64,000 bases of DNA, from assembly GCA_928724745.1 (NCBI GenBank), contig CAKMXJ010000032.1:1798001-1862000 (forward strand). Reading direction: 5' to 3'. The notes under the pieces were generated by a model that did no database searches, was not told the origin of the DNA, and saw only the letters and a list, made by a program, of their open reading frames with translations. This stretch comes from Anthracocystis setariae (Eukaryota > Basidiomycota > Ustilaginomycetes > Ustilaginales > Ustilaginaceae). How positions within the stretch are numbered: position 1 is the stretch's first letter; each line of letters starts with the position of its first letter. Below, in pieces: positions 10,801-19,512 of this stretch. The position numbers and the translations under genes were made by a program.

Positions 10801-11207
10801 ACGCTAAAGAGGTATCGGTTGGGGTCCGGATGGGATCGGACGGTGATGGAAGATGCGAATCCGCCGGACGTGGTGGGCGCGGTGGACGTGGTATAAAGAA
10901 CGTTCCATTCGGGTATCGGAATTTCCGGCTCTGCGGAGGGTATCGGGGAAGAAGAAGCTGTATGACTGTGACTGGCGCTGGCGCTGGTACTGGTTGGGAT
11001 GGGAAGGAGGTCGGCTGATTCTGGATCGGCATAGGAGAGGAATTGGTGGAGGACCTGGAGCGATTGCTGGGTAAAGCTGGCTGCGGAGCTCGTCTTGTCT
11101 GTCGGAGCATCCGTGGGCTTGGAACTGAGTCTAGACGTTGTGGCTGTGGTTGCGGAAGGGGTTGGGGCGGCCACAGTCGGCTTGGCCGACCTCATGAAAG
11201 CCGGCAT
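7857..11207 (-). CDS. START-domain (lipid-transfer-like) protein with long disordered tail
   Basis: A 1116-residue intronless ORF. After about 95 Ser/Thr-rich residues, a START-like region runs from roughly 98 to 385. It includes RYLFSVQSTLPGVTARQFW, ENRKLWDTTVEEG, an RFGSIFMVAKARDMV strand, and ends in VLITQVSDLGEMAAWVP followed by a helix rich in Val and Met. This order matches the helix-grip fold of START domains that bind lipids or sterols. The remaining ~730 residues are disordered, with Ser/Pro-rich and charged segments and an Ala run. I see no membrane helix. The ligand cannot be predicted from this. The start is the ATG at 11207; a second ATG four codons on is also possible. It is convergent with the PUF gene and divergent from PLP2. 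Confidence 0.75.
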   Translation of the reverse strand: MPAFMRSAKPTVAAPTPSATTATTSRLSSKPTDAPTDKTSSAASFTQQSLQVLHQFLSYADPESADLLPIPTSTSASASHSHTASSSPIPSAEPEIPIPEWNVLYTTSTAPTTSGGFASSITVRSHPDPNRYLFSVQSTLPGVTARQFWSLMASAENRKLWDTTVEEGAVKRWLATESSAPQSEHTTELARAIAARVELLRFGSIFMVAKARDMVLLSVDARLPSKSNGTADHGPLRLVSTSQSVVDPTLPPRKGYTRFELRTGGFMVEDLGDDGVPDATASAAELGKSPSSATSAKGSHFRLGLLGLGRHVRSNSSSSTASRQLSHDPTTAPITAPRRDPRGPAVLITQVSDLGEMAAWVPASVIKMVASTLVPRSIASVAKVAKTMLVSPALFQDFDSQRRGQSEAVAEPLGQPGGTWYRHRTLPAMVGQGFLGKPRPPAATPAVDVAKTKEVVASTPARLSDVPETAATPSKPRVKATLTSPKLVSDKILPPIAKEPANNTPIAAPIPAHVTSPLPLRTSSLPGTTPNMDRNVPLPSLSGSPHKPLSPAARPAMLLDLRSLSPPRFSDRLLSRGSPLPSPGMATTTDSELGQDDAMSSSLTSLGSSSPARLRRRLPIPMTPSEGTETVPGSVAASDLDEFGAGRGDYLSKGKDQPMYGLAASNFKRATLHLAERSAMEVGGEEVEYMDEADETVRDRGAVRAAEERSRLLSNEFFDGYVDSEMRRAVNGSGSSGSRKVEEDKSSRSGEGARAAAAAAPGLEKRMRRLSSALYAEMERRQRSEGGFSPGSLKSGKQPLPSLETPSAETEGGVTESSELVSLLADALAESMPFMNDSDPAKIKQQARRVSAMVLVGSDALALSLAPGARESLGLQLDGLSTPSEVSTPRSWDGLSAVDEGSLQSWKGKQRSVLGSRCRKVSVNSSSRSISVSRARAEVRANTESVISLENRPNVGQDVTTVTMDLSAQRGKAMSTLRELDRNAAGVPRGSGYGTRLISGLRYYSGYSKYEAAPMPTPVPAPTPAAMTKARARMSIPTPQSIGRKRTRANYRLENNSKLHPFPGSLDPHKSPKPALTSQDLPPPITGFGVGRMQRQSVAEEPPCAVEDESWEDEHE

Positions 11208-12059
11208 GTTGGGCTCTATGCAACGAAGTTGGGTGGGAGGTGCAGTGGGAGGTGCAGTGGGAGTTGGGGTGAGACTAGCTCTGCTCTATGCCACGCCAAA
11301 TCAGATGGAGTGGGCAATGTACATCAGGACGAGAACATGTTTGGTGGTTGTATGATGGATAAATCTGAGATGCAAGATGAAGCGATACGGCGTGAGAGGT
11401 GGATCCGACGCAAGGCAAAGGGCAGGTGGAGTTGATCCGGTTCAGATTCGGAACGGAGGCTCGATCAGAGCAGTGTGGCTCTGTGTCGATGGAACGACGG
11501 GCTCCTGATGGATGTGACAAGGTTTCGGAGGGTCAGTCGACGAACGAGGAAGAGAAAGTGTATGTGGTGGGTCAAGATGAGACTGAGGGTCGATGTCGAA
11601 GGGCAAAGCCACTTCCAACCTTTATTGTGGCTGTTGTCTTGTGCAGTGCAGTGCGGTGCAGTGTGATATGTGTTGGACTCCGATTATCAACTCAGGGGTC
11701 AAGCAAGTGCCGCCGCGTGCGATAGGGCACACTTTTTTTTGGTCAAGTGTTTGTTTCGGGTAGAAAAGCGCTCGCTCACTCACTCAACTCAACTCGCTCC
11801 ACAGCCACAGTCAGGGTCCTCTTACTCGCGTCGAAAACACACACACACTCTCCTCTCACCCCACATACGCGCGCGTATGTGACAGAATATTCGCGGTTCG
11901 GAAGTCGGATCTGGTGAGAATGCACTGCCGCCGCACCGACCTGCGTTTAGAAGAACAAGCAATCAACATGTTACCATCTGCCATCTGCCCCCCTCCCCCC
12001 CCCACACTCTTTAATCGACTCCTTCAATCGGCTCCATCCACCTTTTTGACGCTGGAAAC
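11208..12059. other. Divergent promoter region between START gene and PLP2
   Basis: No supported gene in 852 bp. A tandem GGAGGTGCAGTG unit occurs near 11234–11260 and an imperfect GTGCA repeat near 11640–11665. Short CT and CA tracts near 11775–11860 precede PLP2. Short open frames here have no recognisable protein. Confidence 0.4.
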
Positions 12060-12938
12060 ATGCAGGCCGAAGTTGATGCCACGCAGGATACCGAATTCCA
12101 CGATGCCTTGAGAGCACATGGAATCATCCCTCCCAAACCACCATCTCGCTCGCCCTCGCCAGAATTACCCACCGCTGCCGAGACGCGCTCCCAGGCACTT
12201 AAACAGGCGACCGTTGAAGACCTCGACCTGGAACTTGAAGGCAAACTCGACGATGAAGAAGAAAAGCTGCTCGAAAAGATTCGTCGTCAACGCATGTCGC
12301 AGCTCCGAGCCGAAACCAAAAAAGCGCGGTTCGGTCGAGTCTATCCTATCAGCAGACCGGACTATACACGAGAAGTGACTGAGGCGAGCAAACAAGACCC
12401 CGATGCTTCTACCCAGCCGGACCAAGACGATGATCAGGACAAGACGGATGCGCCGAAAAAGGACACGCAGCGGGAGGGAGGCACCGGCGTCGTTTGCTTC
12501 CTGTACAAGGACGGCATCGACCAATGCCGCCTCCTCAAGGGCTACCTCGATACTCTGGCAGCCAAGTACCCTGCCACCAAATTTGTCAGCATCGTGGGCG
12601 ATCAGTGCATTCCAAATTATCCGGATCGCAATCTGCCTACTCTGCTGATCTACAGGAATGGAGAGCTACACAGGCAGATTGTAGGGCTGCGTCCTGAGAT
12701 CGGGTTGGATGGTATGAAGACCAAGTGCGAGGATATTGAGTTGCTGTTGACGGCGGTGGGAGCAATACAGCGTTCGCAAGTGCCGGGAGCGCCAACGCAC
12801 CTCGGCGCGAAACCAGACACGATCGAAGAGGGCGATGAGGACGAAGAGGAGCAAGAGAGTAGACAGAGGGGCATTCGGGACTCGGGAAGGCAAAAGACAC
12901 AGGAAGAGTTGGACGATGAGCTCGACTGGGATTTGTAA
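12060..12938 (+). CDS. PLP2: Phosducin-like protein, PLP2/PDCL3 type
   Basis: A 292-residue protein with a phosducin-type thioredoxin fold. PLP2 proteins are essential cofactors of the CCT/TRiC chaperonin and help fold actin and tubulin in the cytosol. The helical N-terminal part ends with RFGRVYPISRPDYTREVTEAS, the hallmark entry into the fold (near residue 97–117). The core has VVCFLYKDGIDQCRLL and then CIPNYPDRNLPTLLIYRNGE, very like PDCL3. An Asp/Lys-rich insertion near residues 118–145 and an acidic C-terminus (about 258–292) are family-typical in kind. The redox CxxC of true thioredoxins is absent, as expected. The ATG at 12060 is the only good start. No intron is seen. Confidence 0.93.
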   Translation: MQAEVDATQDTEFHDALRAHGIIPPKPPSRSPSPELPTAAETRSQALKQATVEDLDLELEGKLDDEEEKLLEKIRRQRMSQLRAETKKARFGRVYPISRPDYTREVTEASKQDPDASTQPDQDDDQDKTDAPKKDTQREGGTGVVCFLYKDGIDQCRLLKGYLDTLAAKYPATKFVSIVGDQCIPNYPDRNLPTLLIYRNGELHRQIVGLRPEIGLDGMKTKCEDIELLLTAVGAIQRSQVPGAPTHLGAKPDTIEEGDEDEEEQESRQRGIRDSGRQKTQEELDDELDWDL

Positions 12939-13855
12939 GCACCACACCACTTGTAGCATCATACCATACATGTACACAAAAGACAATGCCACTGTCGCAA
13001 GGTGCTGTTACGATAGCATGGAAGGGTGCGAGAAAGCGTACATGCAGTGAGCGCCCCACGACCATTGCTAGACCGCAAACCATACGTTTCTGATCAACGT
13101 AAGCGGTGAGTCGATTGGATGGCACGACGATCGACCCGATCTGACCACTGTGCGATGATCTGCTACACACAGTTCTTGTTAGGATTGGGTGGCACACGTC
13201 GACCGTATTCTCCGAAGGGGCCGTGATGCATTTATCGGCTGGGCTGAGATTGCACCTTGACTGCGGATGTTTAGCATGCCGTTCTCGGCATCGAATTTCT
13301 TGGTGTGTTGCATTCAATTTCGAGACCGTGGTGCGGACTAGTGCGCACGTGCTCTTCAGGAACGCACGCGATCATGCTGCCGAGCTCTGAGTGTACGCTA
13401 CTTTTCACTCAGTCTTTTGTCTCTGGGCGGCCGAATCTCTGGTTTGGTCGAGCCGGCGGCAGCAAAAGCTTGGACCGATTCGAGAAGAAAGCTGGGTGGG
13501 ATTTGAAGCTCAGATTGCAGATTGCAATGGTTCCGGTACCTCGCCACTGAGCCGCGGGTGGTCGAAATCGGTAGTACAGTGAGAAACGGCGGCGAACAAG
13601 TTTTTCGTTTGTATTTTGCTTTTCTCGCTCTGGAAGGCCAAGATCCTCAGCATAGGCACCGCACGTCCCTCCACTTTTGGTGGTTTGGTTTTCTCGGGCT
13701 GCACAGCGGATTCGGCGCCAGGCTCTTCCGAATCGAAGAACCCACCGTATCCACACAATATAATAACCTGTTCCTCCATCCCTCTTACCTTGTCACCATC
13801 ACCATCAACATCCTCTCTCCAGCAAGCTCGCTTTTTCAGCACCTCATTATCCAAC
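12939..13855. other. Intergenic region between PLP2 and the GST-like gene
   Basis: A long open frame on the minus strand overlaps the PLP2 3' half and looks like a codon-bias shadow. The frame of the GST-like gene is open about 240 bp upstream of its first ATG but has no earlier ATG. No repeat or RNA gene seen. Confidence 0.35.
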
Positions 13856-14671
13856 ATGACCACTCCCGACCGCAACGGAGCACCTGAAGATCTGGGCGTT
13901 ATCGAGATCTTTGGCCTCTCGCTCTCCACCTTCACGCGCTCCATCCGGCTCGGTCTACACGAGCTCGGAATCAACTACATCCAAGTCACGCGTGCTCCTC
14001 ACTCGGACGACATCAAATCGCGCAACCCCTACGGACTCCTCCCTGTCCTCGTCCACCGTCCCGATGGCCTATACACCCAGCCGGACGACATTGTCACGCT
14101 CTACGAATCGAATGCGATCCGTCGCTACATCGACGAGGCCCTCGCCCCGGTCGTCCAGCACAAACCCAACACGGTCCGACATCTCACCCCGCCCCTCTCC
14201 CAGGCAAACGGGATCACCGATGCGCGCACCGTGATCCTCCGTGCACGTCTCGACGGACTCGTCTCGAGTTTCTCCCAAACCCTCTTCCCGGCACTTGAAG
14301 GCGGGTTCATCAAACCAGCGGCCCAGATGCGCAAAAACGGCGCGGATACAGAGACGATCAATGTCGCCCTCCAGCCAGGGTTGGATAGGATCAATTCACT
14401 GCTCGAGATTGTGGAGACACAGGCGAGGAAGCATGATAAGCAGGGGAAGGGGTTTGTTCTGGGTGATGCCGCACAGGGTCAGGTGTCGTGGGCGGATCTG
14501 TTCCTTTTCCCCATTTTGGACGATCTTAGAGCTAGTCCCGCAGGTCATCTGATCAGCGGTGACGCGCCTAAGTTCGAGTGGATCGCCGCTTGGATCAAGA
14601 GGATGGACGCTAGACAGAGTGTCCAGGCCACCCACCAGGGTTCTTTCGCTCAAACTCACAAGTCGGCATAA
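13856..14671 (+). CDS. Glutathione S-transferase-like protein
   Basis: A 271-residue protein with a GST layout. The thioredoxin-like N-terminal domain (about 15–105) contains IEIFGLSLSTFTRSIRLGLHEL, the cis-proline region GLLPVLV and the glutathione-binding ES pair in LYESNAIRRYID. The helical C-terminal domain contains WADLFLFPILDDL near 215–230, like the conserved N-capping region of GSTs. Ser or Thr near residue 24–27 could be the catalytic residue. A cytosolic detoxification or stress role is likely, but the class and substrate cannot be told. The start is the first ATG in frame. Upstream in-frame codons would resemble a mitochondrial leader (QQARFFSTSLSN) but lack an ATG, so they would need an unseen exon. 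Confidence 0.82.
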   Translation: MTTPDRNGAPEDLGVIEIFGLSLSTFTRSIRLGLHELGINYIQVTRAPHSDDIKSRNPYGLLPVLVHRPDGLYTQPDDIVTLYESNAIRRYIDEALAPVVQHKPNTVRHLTPPLSQANGITDARTVILRARLDGLVSSFSQTLFPALEGGFIKPAAQMRKNGADTETINVALQPGLDRINSLLEIVETQARKHDKQGKGFVLGDAAQGQVSWADLFLFPILDDLRASPAGHLISGDAPKFEWIAAWIKRMDARQSVQATHQGSFAQTHKSA

Positions 14672-15105
14672 CGCGCCAGAAACCAAGTCAAGATGTAGAG
14701 TTAGCATCCAATTGTCAAATGCTATCGAAGCTACGCTAAAGAGTAAAAAAAAAAGGGTGTGGATTCAAGTGTGGTTGTGATCATAGTGATAGAGGGATAG
14801 CTCATCGTGGCAACTGTTCGCGGTGAGTTTCTTTCCCACGCTAAGTGCGCCTTCGGAGCGGTTGCGATTGCAGTTTGGCCAGCCTTGAGTAACCATTAGT
14901 GAGTTCGGAGGAATTGAAACCATTTAAGAAGCTTCTGCCACCGATTAAAAAGCGTGTCGGTGAATCCGACACAGTCCCGCCGCTCGCCTTCACTTTGACC
15001 AGCTTATAACGTGTTCAACACGGGTAGGATACAGTGCGATACAACGTGACATTTCCAGGGTATAACAAAGACAACGGGTGAGCCACACAGACTCAAACTC
15101 CATCA
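14672..15105. other. Convergent intergenic region between GST-like gene and SDE2
   Basis: Two 3' ends share 434 bp. A short hairpin (7-bp stem GTGTCGG/CCGACAC, 5-base loop) lies at 14954–14972, and an inverted repeat CGTGTTCAACACG lies near 15009. No gene seen. Confidence 0.4.
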
Positions 15106-15945
15106 TCAAGAGGCAGCTACTTGAGAACTGGATGCCGAGGCATTGCTAGTCGCCGCTGAAGACGAAGACGATACCGCTGGCTTGGACTTGGCCTTATTGT
15201 TGAGCTTCTTCCTTTTCTTCATCATAGCCGACGCCACTGCCGACCTGACGTTTTCGACGATCTCCCTACTCTGCTCAACGAAATCGCTATCCTCGATCAT
15301 CTCCTTCCTCTTAATTCCACCTCCCGTCGCTCCAATTCCACTTGAAGAGGCGGCGCCTCTCCGCTGACTCGGACCAGCCTCCGGCGAACTGGCACCACCC
15401 TCGTCGAACTCCTCGCCAGCATCCACCATCTTCTCCGCCGCCTCCTCGAAATCTTGTTCATTCTTTGGCTTTCTGCCCAGCATCTTTTCCAATTTGGCGT
15501 ACTTTTTCTTCTGCGCGTCGTCCATCTGACGCTTTCGTTCGGATTCGCCTTCGAGATACTCTGCAAGTCGTTTGGCTTCCTTCATGACACCGAGACGACG
15601 GCCATTAAGGTCGCGGCACGAGTCGTTGTTCGAATTGCGCGCACCCGAAGACATCTTTCCTCCCTGCGAACGCAGCATGGAGCCGAAGCCTCCTTTACCG
15701 CCAGGCAGCAGAGCGCGCAGTTGCACAACCACGGGGAAGGCATCGTCGCTCGAAGCGAGGGTGGAGAAGCGCGAGGTGGAAGAAAGGGTACGTCCACGGT
15801 GTGTGAGGGAAAAGTGGGTCGAGCATGATTGGTGCAGAGCCGAGCTGAAGCCATCCAGCACATTAGCTGCAGTGGCGGAGGGTGGTAGCGATAGGCAGAG
15901 GTGTCGAGGGAACGGCTCGAACGATTCCACGAGTACGCTGATCAT
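15106..15945 (-). CDS. SDE2: SDE2: ubiquitin-fold precursor, splicing and genome-stability factor
   Basis: A 279-residue protein. The N-terminal ~83 residues form a ubiquitin-like fold ending in a GG at 82–83. Then comes the invariant Sde2 sequence KGGFGSMLRSQGGKMSS. In fission yeast and human Sde2, deubiquitinases cut after this GG to release an active protein starting with Lys, which joins the spliceosome; in human cells SDE2 also acts at stalled forks with PCNA. CRDLNGRRLGVMKEAKRLAEYL follows, also typical. The C-terminus is Ser/Ala-rich with a basic KKRKKLNNKAKSK tract. I chose the ATG at 15945 because it places the ubiquitin fold at the very start. An in-frame ATG at 16041 would add 32 residues. 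The gene is head-to-head with the Artemis-type gene (411 bp apart). Confidence 0.93.
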   Translation of the reverse strand: MISVLVESFEPFPRHLCLSLPPSATAANVLDGFSSALHQSCSTHFSLTHRGRTLSSTSRFSTLASSDDAFPVVVQLRALLPGGKGGFGSMLRSQGGKMSSGARNSNNDSCRDLNGRRLGVMKEAKRLAEYLEGESERKRQMDDAQKKKYAKLEKMLGRKPKNEQDFEEAAEKMVDAGEEFDEGGASSPEAGPSQRRGAASSSGIGATGGGIKRKEMIEDSDFVEQSREIVENVRSAVASAMMKKRKKLNNKAKSKPAVSSSSSAATSNASASSSQVAAS

Positions 15946-16356
15946 GATGATTCGATGGCAGTGAGGGAAACCGAGTGTGGTTGTGAGTGTGGCACAGTAG
16001 CTGACAGAGGTGATGGTGGTAGTCGGAAAGGAAGATGCCATTCTACTTGGAACCCCCACTTTGGCTTTCAAGTCGCCACATTTTTGGTCCGCGGCAACCA
16101 ATTATTTTCTTTTCTTTTTCTTTTTCTTTTTCCTTTTTTTTTTTTTTTTAAATTTGTTAAAAGGCCGATGCAGGGTCTGGTCGCACCGACAAGACCAACA
16201 CTTGATGTTCAACACCACCATCATCTGTCACACACGACTTGTGTTGTCACTGACGACCACAACATGATTTGACTCGCTACCTCGGTCTCTTAGACCACTC
16301 GAGCGTCTCCGGTTCCTCTCACCCCACAGCTACTCGGCAATGACATCGTCTCGACC
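15946..16356. promoter_or_regulatory. Bidirectional upstream region of SDE2 and Artemis-type gene
   Basis: A 411-bp gap between divergent start codons. It contains a long T-rich tract at about 16107–16152 on the plus strand, a feature often found in nucleosome-depleted fungal promoters. No TATA box is obvious. Confidence 0.45.
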
Positions 16357-19300
16357 ATGACCAACTCACACGGCTATGTCGTCGAGTATCCACGCATCCG
16401 CGTCGACCACTTCGAACAAGCGCCGGTCCCACTCCCGCCCTCACTCCTCGCACACCGTCGCTCCGTCTCGCACAACATCCCCGGCTCCTCTCGAGATGCA
16501 GACAGTCTTTCGTTTGCTCCGGGTCAAACCCACTTTGACAAACCTCTCCTCTACCTCCTGACCCACATCCACACCGACCATCTCAAAGGCCTCGATCGAC
16601 CAGGCATCACCGCACCCATCTACTGCACTTCCGCCACCAAGACCCTGCTCCTCAAGTACGAACGTCAAAAAACCAGGATCGAACGCGATCAAGATGCACA
16701 ACACTCGAAACAGCTGGGCTTCGTCCGTCCCTACGCTCACCTTCGCGTCACCGAAACTCATGCTACCGCCAAGTCCAAGTTATCGGGTTTTCAATCCACC
16801 ACTCTGGACTTGCTCCATCCATTGCCGTACAATGTACCCACCAAGGTGCAGTATACTCCCACTTCAACCGTGACTCTGACGCTCATCGAAAGCAACCACA
16901 TGTTTGGAGGGGCCATGTTTTTGATTCAGGGTGCAAATGGAGCAGTGTTGCATACAGGAGATATGAGGGCTGAGCCTTGGTGGTGTCAAGCTCTGACGCG
17001 CAACCCTTACCTCTCGCCCTATCTGTGCTGGAGTAAGACCACCGACGATATGACAAAACAGGCCGTTCCTGATGCCAACAACTGGGCCGATCACATCGAG
17101 TCCTTTGGCAGCACGACCAACTCTTCCCTTGTCGACCCGGAAACCTCATCTCAATCCCAAGTCGATCCGTCCCATGACTCTACCAGCGCTGCATCACCAC
17201 CTCAACAACGCTTTCGATCGCAACTGCGTCTACGCAACATCTACCTCGACACCGAGCTGCTCCTCAGCAGCCAAAGCGTCCCTACCAAACAGCAAGCCTG
17301 CCTCGACATGCTCGCCCTCCTCCGCCTCTACCCACCCACCACCATCTTCTTCCTCAACTGTTGGACGTGGGGCTACGAAGACATGCTCATCGTCACGGCC
17401 AAAGCATTCGGCTGCAAAATCCATGTCGACCGCTTCAAATACACCATGTACAAAGCCGCACGTTCCTCCTCCCCCTTCCTCGCCGACATTGTCACGCAGG
17501 ACCCGACCAAGACGCGCTTCCATGCCTGCGAGAAACGCAACGCCTGCCACCCGATCCAAACCGCTGCCTCGCGATGCACCGGCGCTGTGGCGAAGGAGGC
17601 GTTGAATTCGCATTCACAGATCGAGAGCGACAGTTCGGATCCGCGCAAGCGGTGGGGAGAGTATCGCGAGCAGCCCGAGCCATTGTTGGTGTATGTCAAC
17701 CCGGGTCAGATCGAGGCATCTCGCTGGCGGGATATGTTCTGCGATACGAAGGAGAGATTGGAGGCTGCGGGGAGGAGAGAGACGGCGTGGCCGGAAGCGT
17801 TGGTGGTGCCGATCGAGAGGCATTCGACGTTGCCGGAACTGCAGATGTTCGTCGGTCTCTTCCGTCCACGCACCGTCTCGCCGAATACCATCCTGGACCC
17901 AAAAGGCGGGTTGGATTACTACCTCCTTCACCACCTCTTCGGCCATCTTCTCGCAGGGGCGGAGGACCGCAAGCGACTCGCAGACCAGGGGCTTCTCATG
18001 CTCGGTGATAAGACGTGGAGCTTTTACGAAAACCAACTTGCCCGCGCTCGAAAGCAGGCCAGTGCGAAACGAGCAGGGCTGGGCGAGTCCACCGAGGCTG
18101 TCCGAGGCGTCAGCATAGCAGAGGGGGAGAGTGCGGGTGGGAGCGACAGTCTAGGTGGGGAGGAGTTGGATAGGCTGTCCAGACTGAGGGGGATGAGTTT
18201 TAAGGGGTTGATGATGCAGAATATGGCGGGGAATCTAGCGGCGATGCTCGAGATCGAGAGATGGCGGACAGCCGCAGGTGTCGACGAACCCGCTTCGGAG
18301 TTGAGCAGCTTGGTAGACGATGCACACACATCGTCGGGTTCGGCAGCGGGGGAAACTCAGGCTGTGGCGAGCATCGACTATGAGGCGGATCAAAGCCAAA
18401 TCGCCGAAACCCAGGCTATTGGGTTGTTGCCCGGCTGTGAATCTCAGGCGGGAGCAGCTGCTGCTGTCGACGATGGCGACGAATCGCCAGAGCTGGAGAG
18501 CGAGGAGTTGACCGAAGATCTGGCGAGTCGGTACTTGAATGTGCTCATTCACCATTTTCGTATCCCATTCGAGAGGGGGGCGGGCACGTATGTCGATATG
18601 TGGAACAGTGTCCGCACCAACATGCCGGCGGAGGCAAGGAAGGTCGAGGAACACTGGTTTAGAGAAACAGGCGTGCTCGGTCCGCTATGGGAGTCTCAGC
18701 ATGACACGCCTGCCGCTGAGGAAATCAACCAGGCGGAGGAGGGGAAAGGGGTCTGGGGGGAGATTCTCGAGTCGTTTATCGCTATGCTCTCGCCTCGCTC
18801 CTCTCAAGTCGAAATTCCGCCGGGGTGGGAGATGGTAGATATCGCTTCGACCAACGACAGGGTTATTGCGCTTGAGCTCATTGTGCGTCACTTTTCAAAA
18901 CTCGGCTTGGCCAACGAATCGTCGCTCGATACACGCCATGCTAGCTGTCCCGTCTCTGAACGGGCAACCAGGGGATCGGCTTGGACACCACGGCTTGCTG
19001 CATCGTTGACGCAATTAACCTGGCGTCTCGTCGAGATCCTCGAGCCTCAGCATGGGGTGGAGGCTGAGGTGCGATTAGCATTGCAAGTGGCGCAAGGGGT
19101 GCTTTCGAACCCGTGCATCAATTGCGTTGTTCGCGAGGATGCGGTTCGGGGATTGATCGAACGCGTCATCGTTCTCGCCGAAAAGCGGGAGGATGACGAG
19201 CAAAGGGCGTTGGCATGGACGGTGCTCACCACCGAGGAGGTCGACGAAGCGGTATTGGCTCCGTTCGAAGCAAGGTTGGTGCAGATACTTCGAAGTCGTA

Positions 19301-19461
19301 TTGAGAGCGGCGAGGGAGGGACAGAGACGTTGGACGAGCCATCACAGGCTTCATCCGCTACACAGGAGGAGGAAACCACACAGGAGGAAGAACAACTTGA
19401 GCTTGGAAAACGTAAACCCCTCCCCTTTCTCCAGCAGCAACCATCCAAACGTACAAAGTGA
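16357..19461 (+). CDS. Artemis/SNM1-family metallo-beta-lactamase/beta-CASP nuclease
   Basis: A 1034-residue intronless protein. The N-terminus GYVVEYPRIRVDHFEQ resembles the start of Artemis (DCLRE1C). The HIHTDH metal motif is at residues 70–75, an NHMFGGAMFL motif near 185, and HTGDMR near 200. The beta-CASP part has FFLNCWTWGYEDM and GCKIHVDRFKY, and the late His motif VVPIERHSTLPEL near 488. These are all the metal ligands expected for an active SNM1-type nuclease. Such enzymes process DNA ends and crosslinks in the nucleus. The C-terminal ~450 residues are unlike human Artemis and rich in Glu/Ser, so they may be lineage-specific. It shares an upstream region with SDE2 and ends 51 bp from the LTN1 stop. 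Assignment to Artemis rather than Pso2 rests on the N-terminal wording. Confidence 0.85.
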   Translation: MTNSHGYVVEYPRIRVDHFEQAPVPLPPSLLAHRRSVSHNIPGSSRDADSLSFAPGQTHFDKPLLYLLTHIHTDHLKGLDRPGITAPIYCTSATKTLLLKYERQKTRIERDQDAQHSKQLGFVRPYAHLRVTETHATAKSKLSGFQSTTLDLLHPLPYNVPTKVQYTPTSTVTLTLIESNHMFGGAMFLIQGANGAVLHTGDMRAEPWWCQALTRNPYLSPYLCWSKTTDDMTKQAVPDANNWADHIESFGSTTNSSLVDPETSSQSQVDPSHDSTSAASPPQQRFRSQLRLRNIYLDTELLLSSQSVPTKQQACLDMLALLRLYPPTTIFFLNCWTWGYEDMLIVTAKAFGCKIHVDRFKYTMYKAARSSSPFLADIVTQDPTKTRFHACEKRNACHPIQTAASRCTGAVAKEALNSHSQIESDSSDPRKRWGEYREQPEPLLVYVNPGQIEASRWRDMFCDTKERLEAAGRRETAWPEALVVPIERHSTLPELQMFVGLFRPRTVSPNTILDPKGGLDYYLLHHLFGHLLAGAEDRKRLADQGLLMLGDKTWSFYENQLARARKQASAKRAGLGESTEAVRGVSIAEGESAGGSDSLGGEELDRLSRLRGMSFKGLMMQNMAGNLAAMLEIERWRTAAGVDEPASELSSLVDDAHTSSGSAAGETQAVASIDYEADQSQIAETQAIGLLPGCESQAGAAAAVDDGDESPELESEELTEDLASRYLNVLIHHFRIPFERGAGTYVDMWNSVRTNMPAEARKVEEHWFRETGVLGPLWESQHDTPAAEEINQAEEGKGVWGEILESFIAMLSPRSSQVEIPPGWEMVDIASTNDRVIALELIVRHFSKLGLANESSLDTRHASCPVSERATRGSAWTPRLAASLTQLTWRLVEILEPQHGVEAEVRLALQVAQGVLSNPCINCVVREDAVRGLIERVIVLAEKREDDEQRALAWTVLTTEEVDEAVLAPFEARLVQILRSRIESGEGGTETLDEPSQASSATQEEETTQEEEQLELGKRKPLPFLQQQPSKRTK

Positions 19462-19512
19462 AACACAAAAAGCAATCATCATTCATCAACATTCCACCCG
19501 CCATGGGGGGAT

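Noticed and set aside
12637..13317. 226-codon open frame on the minus strand over the end of PLP2
   Set aside because: It is antisense to conserved phosducin-fold codons, has no recognisable domain and looks like a codon-bias shadow.
14954..14972. Short hairpin as a bacterial-type terminator
   Set aside because: The genome is eukaryotic; no T-run follows and such short hairpins arise by chance.
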